64,000 bases of DNA from Desmonostoc geniculatum HA4340-LM1 (GTDB lineage Bacteria > Cyanobacteriota > Cyanobacteriia > Cyanobacteriales > Nostocaceae), in contig JAHHHB010000012.1 of the NCBI GenBank assembly GCA_019359545.1, positions 1 through 64,000 of the forward strand, read 5' to 3'. Positions 55,805 to 64,000 of this stretch are shown here, piece by piece. The notes below the pieces were generated by a model. That model ran no database searches and was not told the DNA's origin. It saw only the letters and a program-made list of their open reading frames with translations. The stretch's first letter is position 1; each line of letters opens with the position of its first letter. Both the position numbers and the translations under genes were made by a program.

Positions 55805-56746
55805 GTGACCGAATTTAATTTACAAATCCAAGAAAATAGTGATGGTTTGGGCGATCGCCTTGACCGCTACCTTTCCCAAGAATTACCAGATTTGTCTCGT
55901 TCCCGCATCCAACAGTTAATCGAAGAAGGTAATGTCCAACTTAACGGCAAAGTTTGCACATCTAAAAAGATTAATGTCAAGGTGGGCGATCGCATTACTC
56001 TAGAAATCCCACAAGCCCAACCTCTAGAACTCCAAGCCGAAAACATTCCCCTCGATATCCTCTACGAAGATGACCAATTACTCATTCTCAACAAACCCGC
56101 CGGCTTAGTTGTTCATCCCGCACCCGGTCACCCAGATGGCACCTTGGTAAATGCCTTGTTGGCACACTGTCCCAATTTACCAGGAATTGGGGGAGTCCAG
56201 CGTCCAGGAATTGTGCATCGCTTGGATAAGGATACAACGGGGGCGATCGCCATCGCTAAAACTGAAATTGCCCATCATCACCTCCAAGCACAACTCAAAG
56301 CCAAAACCGCACGGCGAGAATACTTAGGCGTGGTTTACGGTGCGCCGAAAACGGAATCTGGCACAATTGATATGCCTATTGGTCGCCACCCCCAAGACCG
56401 CAAAAAAATGGCTATTATGCCTGTTGAACAAGGCGGACGAGTCGCCGTCACTCATTGGCAAATACTAGAACGCCTCGGTAATTACACATTAATTCACTTC
56501 CAACTAGAAACCGGACGTACCCATCAAATTCGCGTCCACAGCGCCAAAATCGGTCATCCTATTGTCGGCGATCCTGTTTATGGTTCTGGTCGTTCATTGG
56601 GAGTAAATTTGCCTGGTCAAGCACTGCACGCTTGGCGACTAAAATTACAGCATCCTGTATCTGGAGAGATGATTGAGGTGACAGCAAGTCCTCCTAGCCA
56701 CTTTACAAAACTTTTGGAGATGCTAAAAAGACGAGTTGCGTCTTAA
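55805..56746 (+). CDS. RluD-type 23S rRNA pseudouridine synthase
   Basis: 313 residues from GTG 55805. An N-terminal S4 RNA-binding domain (RLDRYLSQELPDLSRSRIQQLIEEGNVQLNG) is followed by the RsuA/RluA catalytic domain with the hallmark PGIVHRLDKDTTGAIAIAK (catalytic Asp) and a Leu/Lys-rich strand, then YTLIHFQLETGRTHQIRVHSAKIGHPIVGDPVYG. This architecture matches RluD-like enzymes modifying helix 69 of 23S rRNA; RluC cannot be excluded. The genomic context is not informative. The start codon is inferred from the S4 domain boundary. Confidence 0.9.
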   Translation: MTEFNLQIQENSDGLGDRLDRYLSQELPDLSRSRIQQLIEEGNVQLNGKVCTSKKINVKVGDRITLEIPQAQPLELQAENIPLDILYEDDQLLILNKPAGLVVHPAPGHPDGTLVNALLAHCPNLPGIGGVQRPGIVHRLDKDTTGAIAIAKTEIAHHHLQAQLKAKTARREYLGVVYGAPKTESGTIDMPIGRHPQDRKKMAIMPVEQGGRVAVTHWQILERLGNYTLIHFQLETGRTHQIRVHSAKIGHPIVGDPVYGSGRSLGVNLPGQALHAWRLKLQHPVSGEMIEVTASPPSHFTKLLEMLKRRVAS

Positions 56747-56784
56747 CCTTTTTTTGGTTAAAGGCGATCGCACTTTTGTCGGGA

Positions 56785-56888
56785 TTTTCAACAAATAAAT
56801 TATCCCAAATTATTTGTACATTTGTAGGGGCGCACAGCTGTGCGCCCCTACAATGGGATGTTTTTTTCATTGGAAATCTCTTAGGAGA
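56785..56888. repeat. Palindromic interspersed element, copy 2
   Basis: Inverse copy of the element at 15050-15150, with the same core palindrome around CGCACAGCTGTGCG and the same flanks (CCCAAATTATTTGTAC on the left, ATGGGATG on the right), but more diverged ends. Confidence 0.75.
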
Positions 56889-56909
56889 CTTGGGGAGCGA
56901 TCGCCCCTA

Positions 56910-57017
56910 GTTTCCATTAATTCCGATTTAACCCAATCGGTAGGGGCTTTGGTGGATCAAACGGACGATCGAGACTTCCGGGTTTCCATTAATTCCGATT
57001 TAACCCAATCGGTAGGG
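56910..57017. CRISPR. CRISPR-like pair: two 36-nt repeats, one 36-nt spacer
   Basis: Two identical 36-nt repeats at 56910-56945 and 56982-57017, beginning GTTTCCATTAATTCC and ending AATCGGTAGGG, are separated by a 36-nt unique spacer (56946-56981). Each repeat contains an internal hairpin CCGATT-TAACCC-AATCGG. GTTTCCAT is a common start of cyanobacterial CRISPR repeats, although the usual GAAAC end is missing. No cas genes are in the window. It may be the relic or seed of an array. Confidence 0.5.
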
Positions 57018-57435
57018 AGTTCGTCTAAGAGGCTTTGCCCTGTAAGGTTTTCAGCCACCAAATCGACACCACTCTTAAAAGCATTGTACACGAAAAACAA
57101 AATCCCAGAAAATACATACCTCAAACCCTTACCCTGTAAGCAATCGACACCACTTAACGAAATAATAGGCATTTGGGCGATTCTCTGAGTGGTGTCGATG
57201 ACCATGTTACAAAATCTTCTTAATTATCCTAAAACCTAGTTAAACTAACTAAAAATCAGGGTTTCGGCTATTGTTTGCGTAAGTCCCGATCTAAACAAAC
57301 GACTAGCGTGCATCAGACATGGGATCGAGTCTGCTTCACTAGTCAAACCTAAATGAAACTCCTACGTAACCCAAGACCGATGCACGCTATGAAATAATCA
57401 AACAGATGTACTAGCTAACCGCTGACCAAAAATCC

Positions 57436-58203
57436 TTACCTGATTCCTGCTATTTGGCGATAAGGTACAGACTTTTCGATATCAATGTTGAATGACGAAA
57501 CTCTTTGTGGAGCATTGCCAGTTGCATTGACACTCTGCGCCATAGACAAGAAGTTAGCTGGATCGCCAGCTTTGGGCTTCTGTTCTTGGGGGATGAACCG
57601 ACGTACTTCTACCTGCCAAATAATTTGGGGGAAGCCCAGTTTGGCACGGTGGTAATCCTCGTATCGCGGAGATTTGATGTTGAAAGGCAACTCACCTTCA
57701 GCGCGAGATGGCAGAATTCGACGGCGTTGATAAGGCACTGTAGAGTATCCAAAATTGCTCAGGTACTCTTCAGAGTCGAGTATTTGATCGATAAAGCCTT
57801 TAATACCCTTGGTAGCAACAACAATTGACCAAGCGATTTTTTCCCGCTCGCTGTATACGTCGCGTCCTAGAACTCGCTGTACTACTTGCTCAACAAAGCG
57901 GTAGTTGTTGTTGAGTTCGTAAAAGCTTTTCTTAAAGGTATTAGAAAGCACCAACCCACGAACAAAGTCGCGCACTGTAATCTGTCCATTACGGAGTTGC
58001 GACTCTAAGTATGTTTCGCGATCGGCAGCAAACGCATAGAAGAAAAGTTGACGATATGCTGCTTCGATCAGATCGCCAAAATCTGACGGAGAAAGCAGAT
58101 TGTCTGTAGAAAAAATTCTGGGCTGTTCATCACCCGGCACTTCATATGCAGCTACACGCTGATTTTGACTTGAAGGTGCATATGTTAACAGAGGAATTGC
58201 CAC
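57436..58203 (-). CDS. cpcG: Phycobilisome rod-core linker CpcG
   Basis: 255 residues. The N-terminal [29 protein letters not shown] is the hallmark of CpcG. It is followed by a Pfam PBS linker domain (about 25-165: [81 protein letters not shown]) and a basic C-terminal part that inserts into the core ([17 protein letters not shown]). It attaches phycocyanin/phycoerythrin rods to the allophycocyanin core. The upstream intergenic region (58204-58674) should carry its promoter. It belongs to the phycobilisome group that extends to the window end. Confidence 0.95.
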   Translation of the reverse strand: MAIPLLTYAPSSQNQRVAAYEVPGDEQPRIFSTDNLLSPSDFGDLIEAAYRQLFFYAFAADRETYLESQLRNGQITVRDFVRGLVLSNTFKKSFYELNNNYRFVEQVVQRVLGRDVYSEREKIAWSIVVATKGIKGFIDQILDSEEYLSNFGYSTVPYQRRRILPSRAEGELPFNIKSPRYEDYHRAKLGFPQIIWQVEVRRFIPQEQKPKAGDPANFLSMAQSVNATGNAPQRVSSFNIDIEKSVPYRQIAGIR

Positions 58204-58813
58204 TCTAAAGCCTCCATGTTCTTAATTAAAGTTAACAACTTTTAAATCACATATTAAGGGACGTAGTTGGATCAGAACCTCAGATTCTGATAAAGTTTCA
58301 CGAAACTTAACCAAAAGTGGTTAAGTATTCGTAAGAAACAGCGCTGAGCCTGCTGGACTTAACCCACTGTCAGATTGAGCAAGGCACTGCGGCTTCCCAG
58401 TCAATGACTAGTAATATTTCTTACAGTGTTTGCTAGGAATACGGTGTAAGGTTCTCAGCTAATCCAGCTATTGCTTAGGAGGTGCTGAAGCTCACTTTCA
58501 AGTCCAGGAAATGCGCTACCGCAAATTATGAATTTTCTTGCTTTATCGGGGTTTTTTGGGATTTAGCTAAATAAGTAAAAGCTTTGTTCACATAATTCAG
58601 ATTAGGAGATTGAGTTTCACTTTTTTGAACTCCGGCAATAATTTTTAACATTTAGCAAAATAAATTAAAGAATAATGGGGAGTGGGGAATGGGGAGTAGG
58701 GCATTGGGCATTGGGCATTGGGCATGGGGCATTGGGCATTGGTTATTCTTTCTCCCCCTGCTCCCCCTGCTCCCCCTGCTCCCCCTGCTCTCTATCTCCC
58801 CACTCCCCACTCC
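58204..58813. other. cpcG upstream region and tandem repeats
   Basis: 58204-58674 is the long leader/promoter region of cpcG with no open frame. 58678-58830 is STRR DNA: GGGGAGT units, GCATTGG units (58700-58741) and CTGCTCCCC units (58758-58790). Confidence 0.65.
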
Positions 58814-59362
58814 CTACTCCCCCTTACCTATCCAAAATTCCAGGGGATCTATGGTTGACTGACAGTAAGGCCAGCTACGCAAAGTTGCTTCCATTCCTGC
58901 TTCCCAGTAAGGTGGTTCTAGTCCCAGTCCTAAACACAGATGAGACAGAATATTAGCAAAATGCTGATTGTGACCAAAGTCTCCTAGATGGGCATGAGCG
59001 TATTCATGGACGACGATACCGAACCAGTCTTTGGGTGCAACTCGACCGACATCTACCAGAATGGTGATTGGGTTTGTGAGAATGTTGCACAGACCGTCAA
59101 TACCGAAAGATTGAGCGATGGGTACTGCAAAAATTTGGATGTGGCGGCGCTCTTGGGGATGAAAGCACTGATGACAGGCTTCCAGATAGGTGTTGATCCG
59201 AGCGTTAACGGTGTTAATGTTTTTGCCGATCCAAGTGCAAATCGCAATGCGATCGCGCTCTTTATCGAATACATCCACCATACCCGGTTCTAGGGCAAAT
59301 CCCTGTACCAGATGTAGATAATCTCGCCCACGAGTAAAAGCATCGGTCTGCTTGAGAATCAT
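58814..59362 (-). CDS. HExxH-type (HEYAH) protein coupled to bilin lyase
   Basis: 182 residues, soluble. Near residue 118-128 it has FGIVVHEYAHAHLGDFGHNQHF, a zinc-peptidase-like HExxH motif in a helix followed by further His residues. This resembles minimal metalloprotease or SprT-like sites, but the rest shows no named family. Two Cys-His pairs (EACHQCFHPQERRHIQ) may add metal sites. Its ATG directly follows the TGA of the CpeS-type lyase gene (no spacing), implying translational coupling and a role connected with phycobiliprotein maturation or quality control; this is inference. Confidence 0.72.
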   Translation of the reverse strand: MILKQTDAFTRGRDYLHLVQGFALEPGMVDVFDKERDRIAICTWIGKNINTVNARINTYLEACHQCFHPQERRHIQIFAVPIAQSFGIDGLCNILTNPITILVDVGRVAPKDWFGIVVHEYAHAHLGDFGHNQHFANILSHLCLGLGLEPPYWEAGMEATLRSWPYCQSTIDPLEFWIGKGE

Positions 59363-59947
59363 TCACCAGCCTAAAACGGAATAAAACTGTTGTTTAGAAG
59401 TTACCTCTTCTTTGCTGGAAGCTTCTGAAGATGTCTCAATGCGGCTTTCGGTGCAAAACGATGCAGTGCTGAAGCCGCCAAACCGTTTTACTGTACTGCT
59501 TCGCAATCTAATATTTGGGCTGGCGAACCAAAATCGCTCAATGGAACTCATTGTTTCGTATTCGGTTGTCAACACTAGTCCATCTTCATCATCCATGTGA
59601 AAAAGACCGACCACGGGCACAATTTCCGCGTAGCCTCTTTCGCGGAGTAATTTGCCTTGCCTTGGGTTGTCAGCATCAGGCACGATCGCAAATATCGTTT
59701 TACCTTGATGATTTTCCTCGTCCTCTCTATCCCAAGCCATTGTCCCTAACCAGCGCACCCGTGACCCCCCTACTGCAAGGCTTGGGTCAATCTGATGATA
59801 CTGGCACAGTTCAATGATTTCTGGATGATCGGCAGCCAGAGTTTCCACCTGTATGTCAGATTCTCCCGTCTCTGAGCGCTTGAACGCTAGATGATGGGTT
59901 GCACGTTGCGATCGCCACTTACCAGCACTTAGCTGAAAAAATTCCAT
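59363..59947 (-). CDS. Phycobiliprotein lyase, CpcS/CpeS family
   Basis: 194 residues from ATG 59947 (MEFFQLSAGKWRSQRATHHLAF); a TTG four codons upstream is also open. Lipocalin-fold bilin lyases of the S type share the N-terminal F-x-x-S-x-G-x-W-x-S-x-R-x-x-H-H, SRVRWLGTMAWD, EGLVLTTEYETMSSIERFWFASPNIRLRSSTVKRFGG and the C-terminal CTESRI seen here. S-type lyases attach phycobilins to the Cys82/84 site of phycobiliprotein subunits. Proximity to cpeBA suggests phycoerythrobilin attachment (CpeS), but a CpcS-III role on phycocyanin/allophycocyanin cannot be excluded. The tail after residue 170 is low complexity. Confidence 0.9.
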   Translation of the reverse strand: MEFFQLSAGKWRSQRATHHLAFKRSETGESDIQVETLAADHPEIIELCQYHQIDPSLAVGGSRVRWLGTMAWDREDEENHQGKTIFAIVPDADNPRQGKLLRERGYAEIVPVVGLFHMDDEDGLVLTTEYETMSSIERFWFASPNIRLRSSTVKRFGGFSTASFCTESRIETSSEASSKEEVTSKQQFYSVLGW

Positions 59948-60271
59948 TACGTCTATCAATCTTCTGACTCCTACCTTTGACTCCTGCGGATGATGTTTAT
60001 CTTGTTTTTTCTTTTTAAACTTGTTGGTATATAAACATTCTAAACATTACAGCCATCAGCGCTTAGCTTCAACAAACTCCTCACAAAGGAAGAAACGAAC
60101 ATGTTTTTTAGTAATTGTAAACTTTTATAATGTTAACTTCTCATCACTTGACAATATGGACATTTTAATATCTCAGTGCTAGACTAATAGAAAGTGATGC
60201 CCACGCCTACGCCTTCACAATACCAGTAACAACAAACACCTTCGATTCAGTCAACAAGAGGAGTGAATCTT
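59948..60271. other. Divergent promoter region of lyase and nblA
   Basis: About 320 AT-rich bases holding the promoters of the lyase operon (minus) and nblA (plus). A CAACAAGAGGAG ribosome-binding region precedes nblA at 60252-60263. No further element was identified. Confidence 0.5.
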
Positions 60272-60439
60272 ATGGACTTCCCCATAGAACTAACCTTAGA
60301 GCAACAGTTTCGCTTAAAAAATTTGAAAGACCAGGTAAAGAATTTGAGTCAAGAAGAGGCTCAGGAATTCTTGCTAGAAGTTTTACGGCAGATGATGGTG
60401 AAAGATAATTTGGTCAAACATCTGCTCAAACAAGCCTGA
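60272..60439 (+). CDS. nblA: Phycobilisome degradation protein NblA
   Basis: 55 residues, starting MDFPIELTLEQQFRLKNLKDQ and containing SQEEAQEFLLEVLRQMMVKDNLVKHLLKQ. This is the characteristic NblA pattern (L-x-x-E-Q-x-F-x-x, then Q-x-x-x-M-x-K-D-N), a small helical homodimer that binds phycobiliprotein alpha subunits and recruits Clp protease. GAGGAG lies just upstream (60258-60263). The C-terminus is slightly shorter than usual. It is placed right before cpeBA, as reported for Fremyella/Calothrix-type cyanobacteria, linking antenna synthesis and turnover. Confidence 0.9.
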   Translation: MDFPIELTLEQQFRLKNLKDQVKNLSQEEAQEFLLEVLRQMMVKDNLVKHLLKQA

Positions 60440-61333
<894 letters not shown>

Positions 61334-61406
61334 TAGCTCATAGTTAACGGCTATCTAGCCAAACGAAGTGAAATCAAAACCCGATCAAATCCCATCTGGA
61401 GTATAA

Positions 61407-61907
<501 letters not shown>

Positions 61908-61950
61908 TACACGGATTGAGTAGCCGACGATCTATCGTTGCACTCTAAAA

Positions 61951-62012
61951 CTAGGGACTCTCGGTCTATTGCTTTGCCTAGATGAGGTTGAGCGATGGAC
62001 TTAGAGTCCCTC
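61951..62012 (+). terminator. Hairpin after cpeA
   Basis: AGGGACTCT (about 61953-61961) pairs with AGAGTCCCT (about 62002-62010), extended inward by a GTCTATTGC / GCGATGGAC arm with G-U pairs. No strong T tract follows, so it may give partial read-through to the downstream HEAT-repeat gene. Confidence 0.6.
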
Positions 62013-62078
62013 AGTTGTAAATAAAAGAATTCAGAATTCAGAATTCAGAATTCAGGATTCAAAACGAAATTTTTTCTT

Positions 62079-62687
62079 ATGACGACAGATTCTCTATTTG
62101 AACAGTTAAAACACCCTAACCCGAATCTGCGGGAACGGGCTATGTGGCAGCTCGCAGAAGTCCGCGATGAAAATACGATTCCTCGACTGATGAGTATTTT
62201 GGATGATGAAGATGTCACCTATCGTCGAGCTGCGGTAAAGGCATTGGGTGCCATTGGTGTAGATGCTATACCAGCAGTGGTAGAGTCATTGGTCAATAGT
62301 GATAACCCCACCATTCGGGGCAGTTGTGCTAAAGCCTTGGCACAAATCGCCGCCAACCATCCAGACGTACCCTTCCCAGAAGAGGGCTTACAGGGATTAA
62401 AAACAGCACTCAATGACGAAAATGGTGTTGTATATATTGCATCTGTAATGGCTCTGGGTGAGATTGGTTCCCCTGCCTTTGAAATTTTAACTGAAGCTTT
62501 GAAAACCACAGATAATCTTGCGGTAGCTGTGGCGATTGTCAATGCACTCGGTTCAATGGGTGATGTCCGAGGGGTGGAAGTGCTGACAGCATTGACTAAC
62601 GATGAAACTGTCGATACTTATGTTCGGGAGTCAGCGGTGAGCGCCTTACCTCGATTAGAGCAGGTGATTAAATATAGCAGAAATTGA
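62079..62687 (+). CDS. cpeZ: HEAT-repeat phycoerythrin maturation protein, CpeZ-like
   Basis: 202 residues made of about five HEAT repeats (LRERAMWQLAEVRDENTIPRLMSILDDED, YRRAAVKALGAIGVDAIPAVVESL, and similar). Length and the MTTDSLFEQLKHPNPNLRERAMWQLA start fit the CpeZ group of E/F-type bilin lyase or chaperone-like proteins needed for phycoerythrin in Fremyella. Located directly after cpeBA on the same strand, which supports a role in CpeB maturation. The distinction between CpeZ and CpeF or other HEAT lyases was not testable here. Confidence 0.78.
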   Translation: MTTDSLFEQLKHPNPNLRERAMWQLAEVRDENTIPRLMSILDDEDVTYRRAAVKALGAIGVDAIPAVVESLVNSDNPTIRGSCAKALAQIAANHPDVPFPEEGLQGLKTALNDENGVVYIASVMALGEIGSPAFEILTEALKTTDNLAVAVAIVNALGSMGDVRGVEVLTALTNDETVDTYVRESAVSALPRLEQVIKYSRN

Positions 62688-62699
62688 CACTTCTGGGCG

Positions 62700-62891
62700 T
62701 CATGCTGAGGATTCTTGCTTCGCGGGGATTCCAATGAATTTACCCTCAGCAAGCATCTTGACCGTATGCCCTACGGCTGCAAGTCTCCTCTGGAGAACTA
62801 CTTGAGCGGCCGCCACATCTCTATCAGTGGTATAGCCACAATTTGAGCAAACATGAGTACAAGGTAGAACATACTTTTTGGTACTTGTTCA
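62700..62891 (-). pseudogene. TnpB (IS200/IS605 type) C-terminal remnant
   Basis: On the minus strand, about 60 codons encode KYVLPCTHVCSNCGYTTD followed by RDVAAAQVVLQRRLAAVGHT and a tail ending KQESSA with a TGA stop at 62700-62702. The second CxxC of the zinc ribbon and the RDVAAA motif (RuvC-III Asp) identify the C-terminus of TnpB. A stop codon directly upstream and unrelated sequence beyond show that the rest is gone. It is not a functional nuclease. Confidence 0.8.
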
Positions 62892-63007
62892 ATTCTGCAA
62901 AGGGGCATCTCGTGGAATTAAAATAAAGCGAGAGTTTTTGTCCGACGGGATACCGGGAGTCGCTGAGAAGCCTAGACTGTACTGTACTCAGTCAGTGTAG
63001 GAGTATG
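62892..63007. other. Spacer between TnpB remnant and higA
   Basis: Contains GTACTGTACTCAGTCAGTGTAGGAGTATGTCAC-like sequence that may derive from the lost insertion element. No gene or clear hairpin. Confidence 0.35.
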
Positions 63008-63406
63008 TCACATAAACAGGCTAGGTGTGACCTTAAAGTAATCTCCAAGTGCCTTAGCTTGTGCCTTACTAATTGAGCGTTTGCCGTTCACAACCTCAGA
63101 CACCACGCCACTCGACCCGATGATGCCCACTAAGTCAGCTTGAAGGGTATCACTTGCTTGCATTATGTGTTGGAGAATTTCATGGGGTGCAGATTCATCC
63201 ATTGGATAGTTCTGGGCTTCATAAGCTTCAATCAGAGTTACTATCAGTTTATGCAAGGCTTGCTCTTCTGGAGTGCGGTTCTTGGCAAACGTTAGGCGCT
63301 CTGCAATTGCTAGGGCGCGATCGTACTCTTCTTCCGTTTCAATCGCCTTGGGAGCAACTTCAGCTAGTAGCTGGCTATAAGCAGCTTGGTCAAAAGTAAG
63401 GGTCAT
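63008..63406 (-). CDS. higA: HigA-type antitoxin (HTH)
   Basis: 132 residues. The C-terminal half contains a Cro/C1-like helix-turn-helix (DLVGIIGSSGVVSEVVNGKRSISKAQAKALGDYFKVTPSLF, about 92-131), and the N-terminal half is an acidic helical region with EEYDRALAIAERL, as in antitoxins of the HigA/MqsA-like cyanobacterial type. Its start lies inside the end of the toxin gene (17-nt overlap). It should neutralise HigB and repress the operon. The toxin-first order is typical of higBA. Confidence 0.85.
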   Translation of the reverse strand: MTLTFDQAAYSQLLAEVAPKAIETEEEYDRALAIAERLTFAKNRTPEEQALHKLIVTLIEAYEAQNYPMDESAPHEILQHIMQASDTLQADLVGIIGSSGVVSEVVNGKRSISKAQAKALGDYFKVTPSLFM

Positions 63407-63689
63407 TTTTCCAGTTGCCTTTGTCGTATTCGGTATGGGTCAGAAAATATTTGTAGTAAACTGTTTGGTCTTCGTAATCTATACCGACAATCAGGCGATA
63501 GTCATTACCTTTGATGTTAAAGACAATAAAATTTCCAACCGCTTCAACATCCCGATAAATCTGACGAACGTCCTCCAAGTTCTGCCATTCTGCTTTTTTG
63601 AGGGTTGCGTACCAATTGTCGATTTGCTTTTTGACATCGGGGTACTGGGAAGCATCAGTGCGGAGGTTACGAATCGCAATCAGATGCAT
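63390..63689 (-). CDS. higB: HigB-type mRNA interferase toxin
   Basis: 99 residues of the RelE/HigB superfamily. Recognisable are RTDASQYPDVKKQIDNWYATLKKAEW, FNIKGNDYRLIVGIDYEDQTVYYKYFLTHTEYDKGNW; the last, with THxEYDK, is the HigB C-terminal signature. HigB enzymes cut mRNA on ribosomes. It overlaps higA by 17 nt, forming a type II toxin-antitoxin pair. The module lies between cpeZ and the HEAT-repeat gene at the window end, so it interrupts the phycoerythrin cluster. Confidence 0.88.
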   Translation of the reverse strand: MHLIAIRNLRTDASQYPDVKKQIDNWYATLKKAEWQNLEDVRQIYRDVEAVGNFIVFNIKGNDYRLIVGIDYEDQTVYYKYFLTHTEYDKGNWKNDPYF

Positions 63690-63793
63690 TCGTCTCTATA
63701 TTCTCTTGGATATACATCAATCAACGAAAATTAATTGCTATTTCAACACTTTCAAAATGAGAGCAAAATGTCAAGGTGTAAATTTCTGTCGCC

Positions 63794-64000
63794 TTATTCC
63801 CAAGCATTCTCCTCTAACTGTCTTTCAATTTGAGAAATCGCTAATTTAATCACCGCCTGAACTCCTGCTTCCTGTTCTTGGATCAATGCGGTTTGTAGAG
63901 GCTGTAGGGCGACGCCATCGCCAATTTTCATCAATGCCAAAGCGGCTGCTTTTCGAGTTTCCCAATCGGGATGATGCAATAACTCAACGAGGTTGGGAAT
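63794..64000 (-). CDS. HEAT-repeat protein, C-terminal part (CpeY-like?), partial
   Basis: The last about 68 codons of a minus-strand gene that begins outside the window: IPNLVELLHHPDWETRKAAALALMKIGDGVALQPLQTALIQEQEA...SQIERQLEENAWE. This is HEAT-repeat sequence of the E/F bilin lyase type. In Fremyella, cpeY lies next to cpeZ beside cpeBA, so a CpeY-like lyase is a reasonable guess, but only the end is visible and the orientation is opposite to cpeZ. Confidence 0.6.
   Translation of the reverse strand: MPNLVELLHHPDWETRKAAALALMKIGDGVALQPLQTALIQEQEAGVQAVIKLAISQIERQLEENAWE

Larger units (their letters stand above)
56747..57435. other. Repeat-rich intergenic region
   Basis: About 690 bases between the pseudouridine synthase and cpcG stop codons. 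It contains copy 2 of the palindromic element (56785-56888), a two-repeat CRISPR-like unit (56910-57017), and two direct plus one inverted occurrence of ATCGACACCACT (57062, 57142, and AGTGGTGTCGAT at 57189-57200). An imperfect inverted pair GCGTGCATC / GATGCACGC lies at 57307-57395. Confidence 0.6.

Overview
The window is chromosomal DNA of a filamentous, phycoerythrin-containing cyanobacterium, most likely of the order Nostocales (Nostoc, Tolypothrix, Calothrix or Scytonema-like). The evidence is psaD, ndhD1, ocp, a high-light-inducible protein, cpcG and cpeBA, many DUF families limited to cyanobacteria, very frequent HIP1 octamers (GCGATCGC), and abundant short tandem repeats (runs of GGGGATT/GGGGAGT-type heptamers) typical of heterocystous genomes. 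The species cannot be named from sequence alone.

Layout. 1-1090: mobile/decayed DNA, with the N-terminus of an IS630-type transposase and a decayed tRNA-like array. 1.09-3.3 kb: SDR remnant, SRPBCC protein and zinc alcohol dehydrogenase. 3.6-4.5 kb: a secreted cyanovirin-N homologue and a small acidic protein. 4.7-8.2 kb (minus): thrB, a coiled-coil protein and ndhD1. 9.1-13.8 kb: one giant secreted repeat protein (FG-GAP, 105-residue VCBS-type repeats, Ig-like, RTX), then an orphan LuxR-type response regulator. 15.4-22.5 kb: thrS, DUF2605/DUF2973, a RusA-like plus REase/HEPN nuclease pair, and a glycogen-debranching-type glucosidase. 23.2-33.2 kb: two paralogous DICT-GAF histidine kinases bracketing psaD, trpE, a small high-light operon, ocp and a pentapeptide protein. 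33.2-42.1 kb: an AT-rich accessory block with a tightly coupled 1012-aa/1212-aa gene pair (the latter a SF2-type helicase), a Uma2 gene and an unrecognised 476-aa gene. 42.7-56.7 kb: ADC-like enzyme, dnaK, atypical SDR, a DUF6888/DUF6887 pair, two unusual kinases around an AIM24 gene, murE, a thioredoxin-fold protein, two Uma2 genes and a pseudouridine synthase. 56.9-57.0 kb: a two-repeat CRISPR-like locus. 57.4-64 kb: phycobilisome island (cpcG, a CpeS-type lyase coupled to a HExxH-type protein, nblA, cpeBA, a CpeZ-like HEAT protein, and the end of a second HEAT-repeat protein), interrupted by a higBA toxin-antitoxin pair and a TnpB remnant.

How the parts fit. The photosynthetic genes form two groups: light stress protection (hli, ocp) near photosystem I psaD, and antenna building/turnover (rod-core linker, phycoerythrin subunits, bilin attachment, NblA-driven degradation). 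The best candidates for undescribed biology are the helicase plus 1012-aa protein pair, the RusA-like plus PD-(D/E)XK/HEPN pair, a pair of kinases whose defects are complementary (one keeps the phospho-accepting His but has a ruined ATPase, the other keeps the ATPase but has Gln at the His position), and the HExxH protein translationally coupled to the bilin lyase. A second theme is that short tandem repeats have entered at least four genes without breaking the frame.
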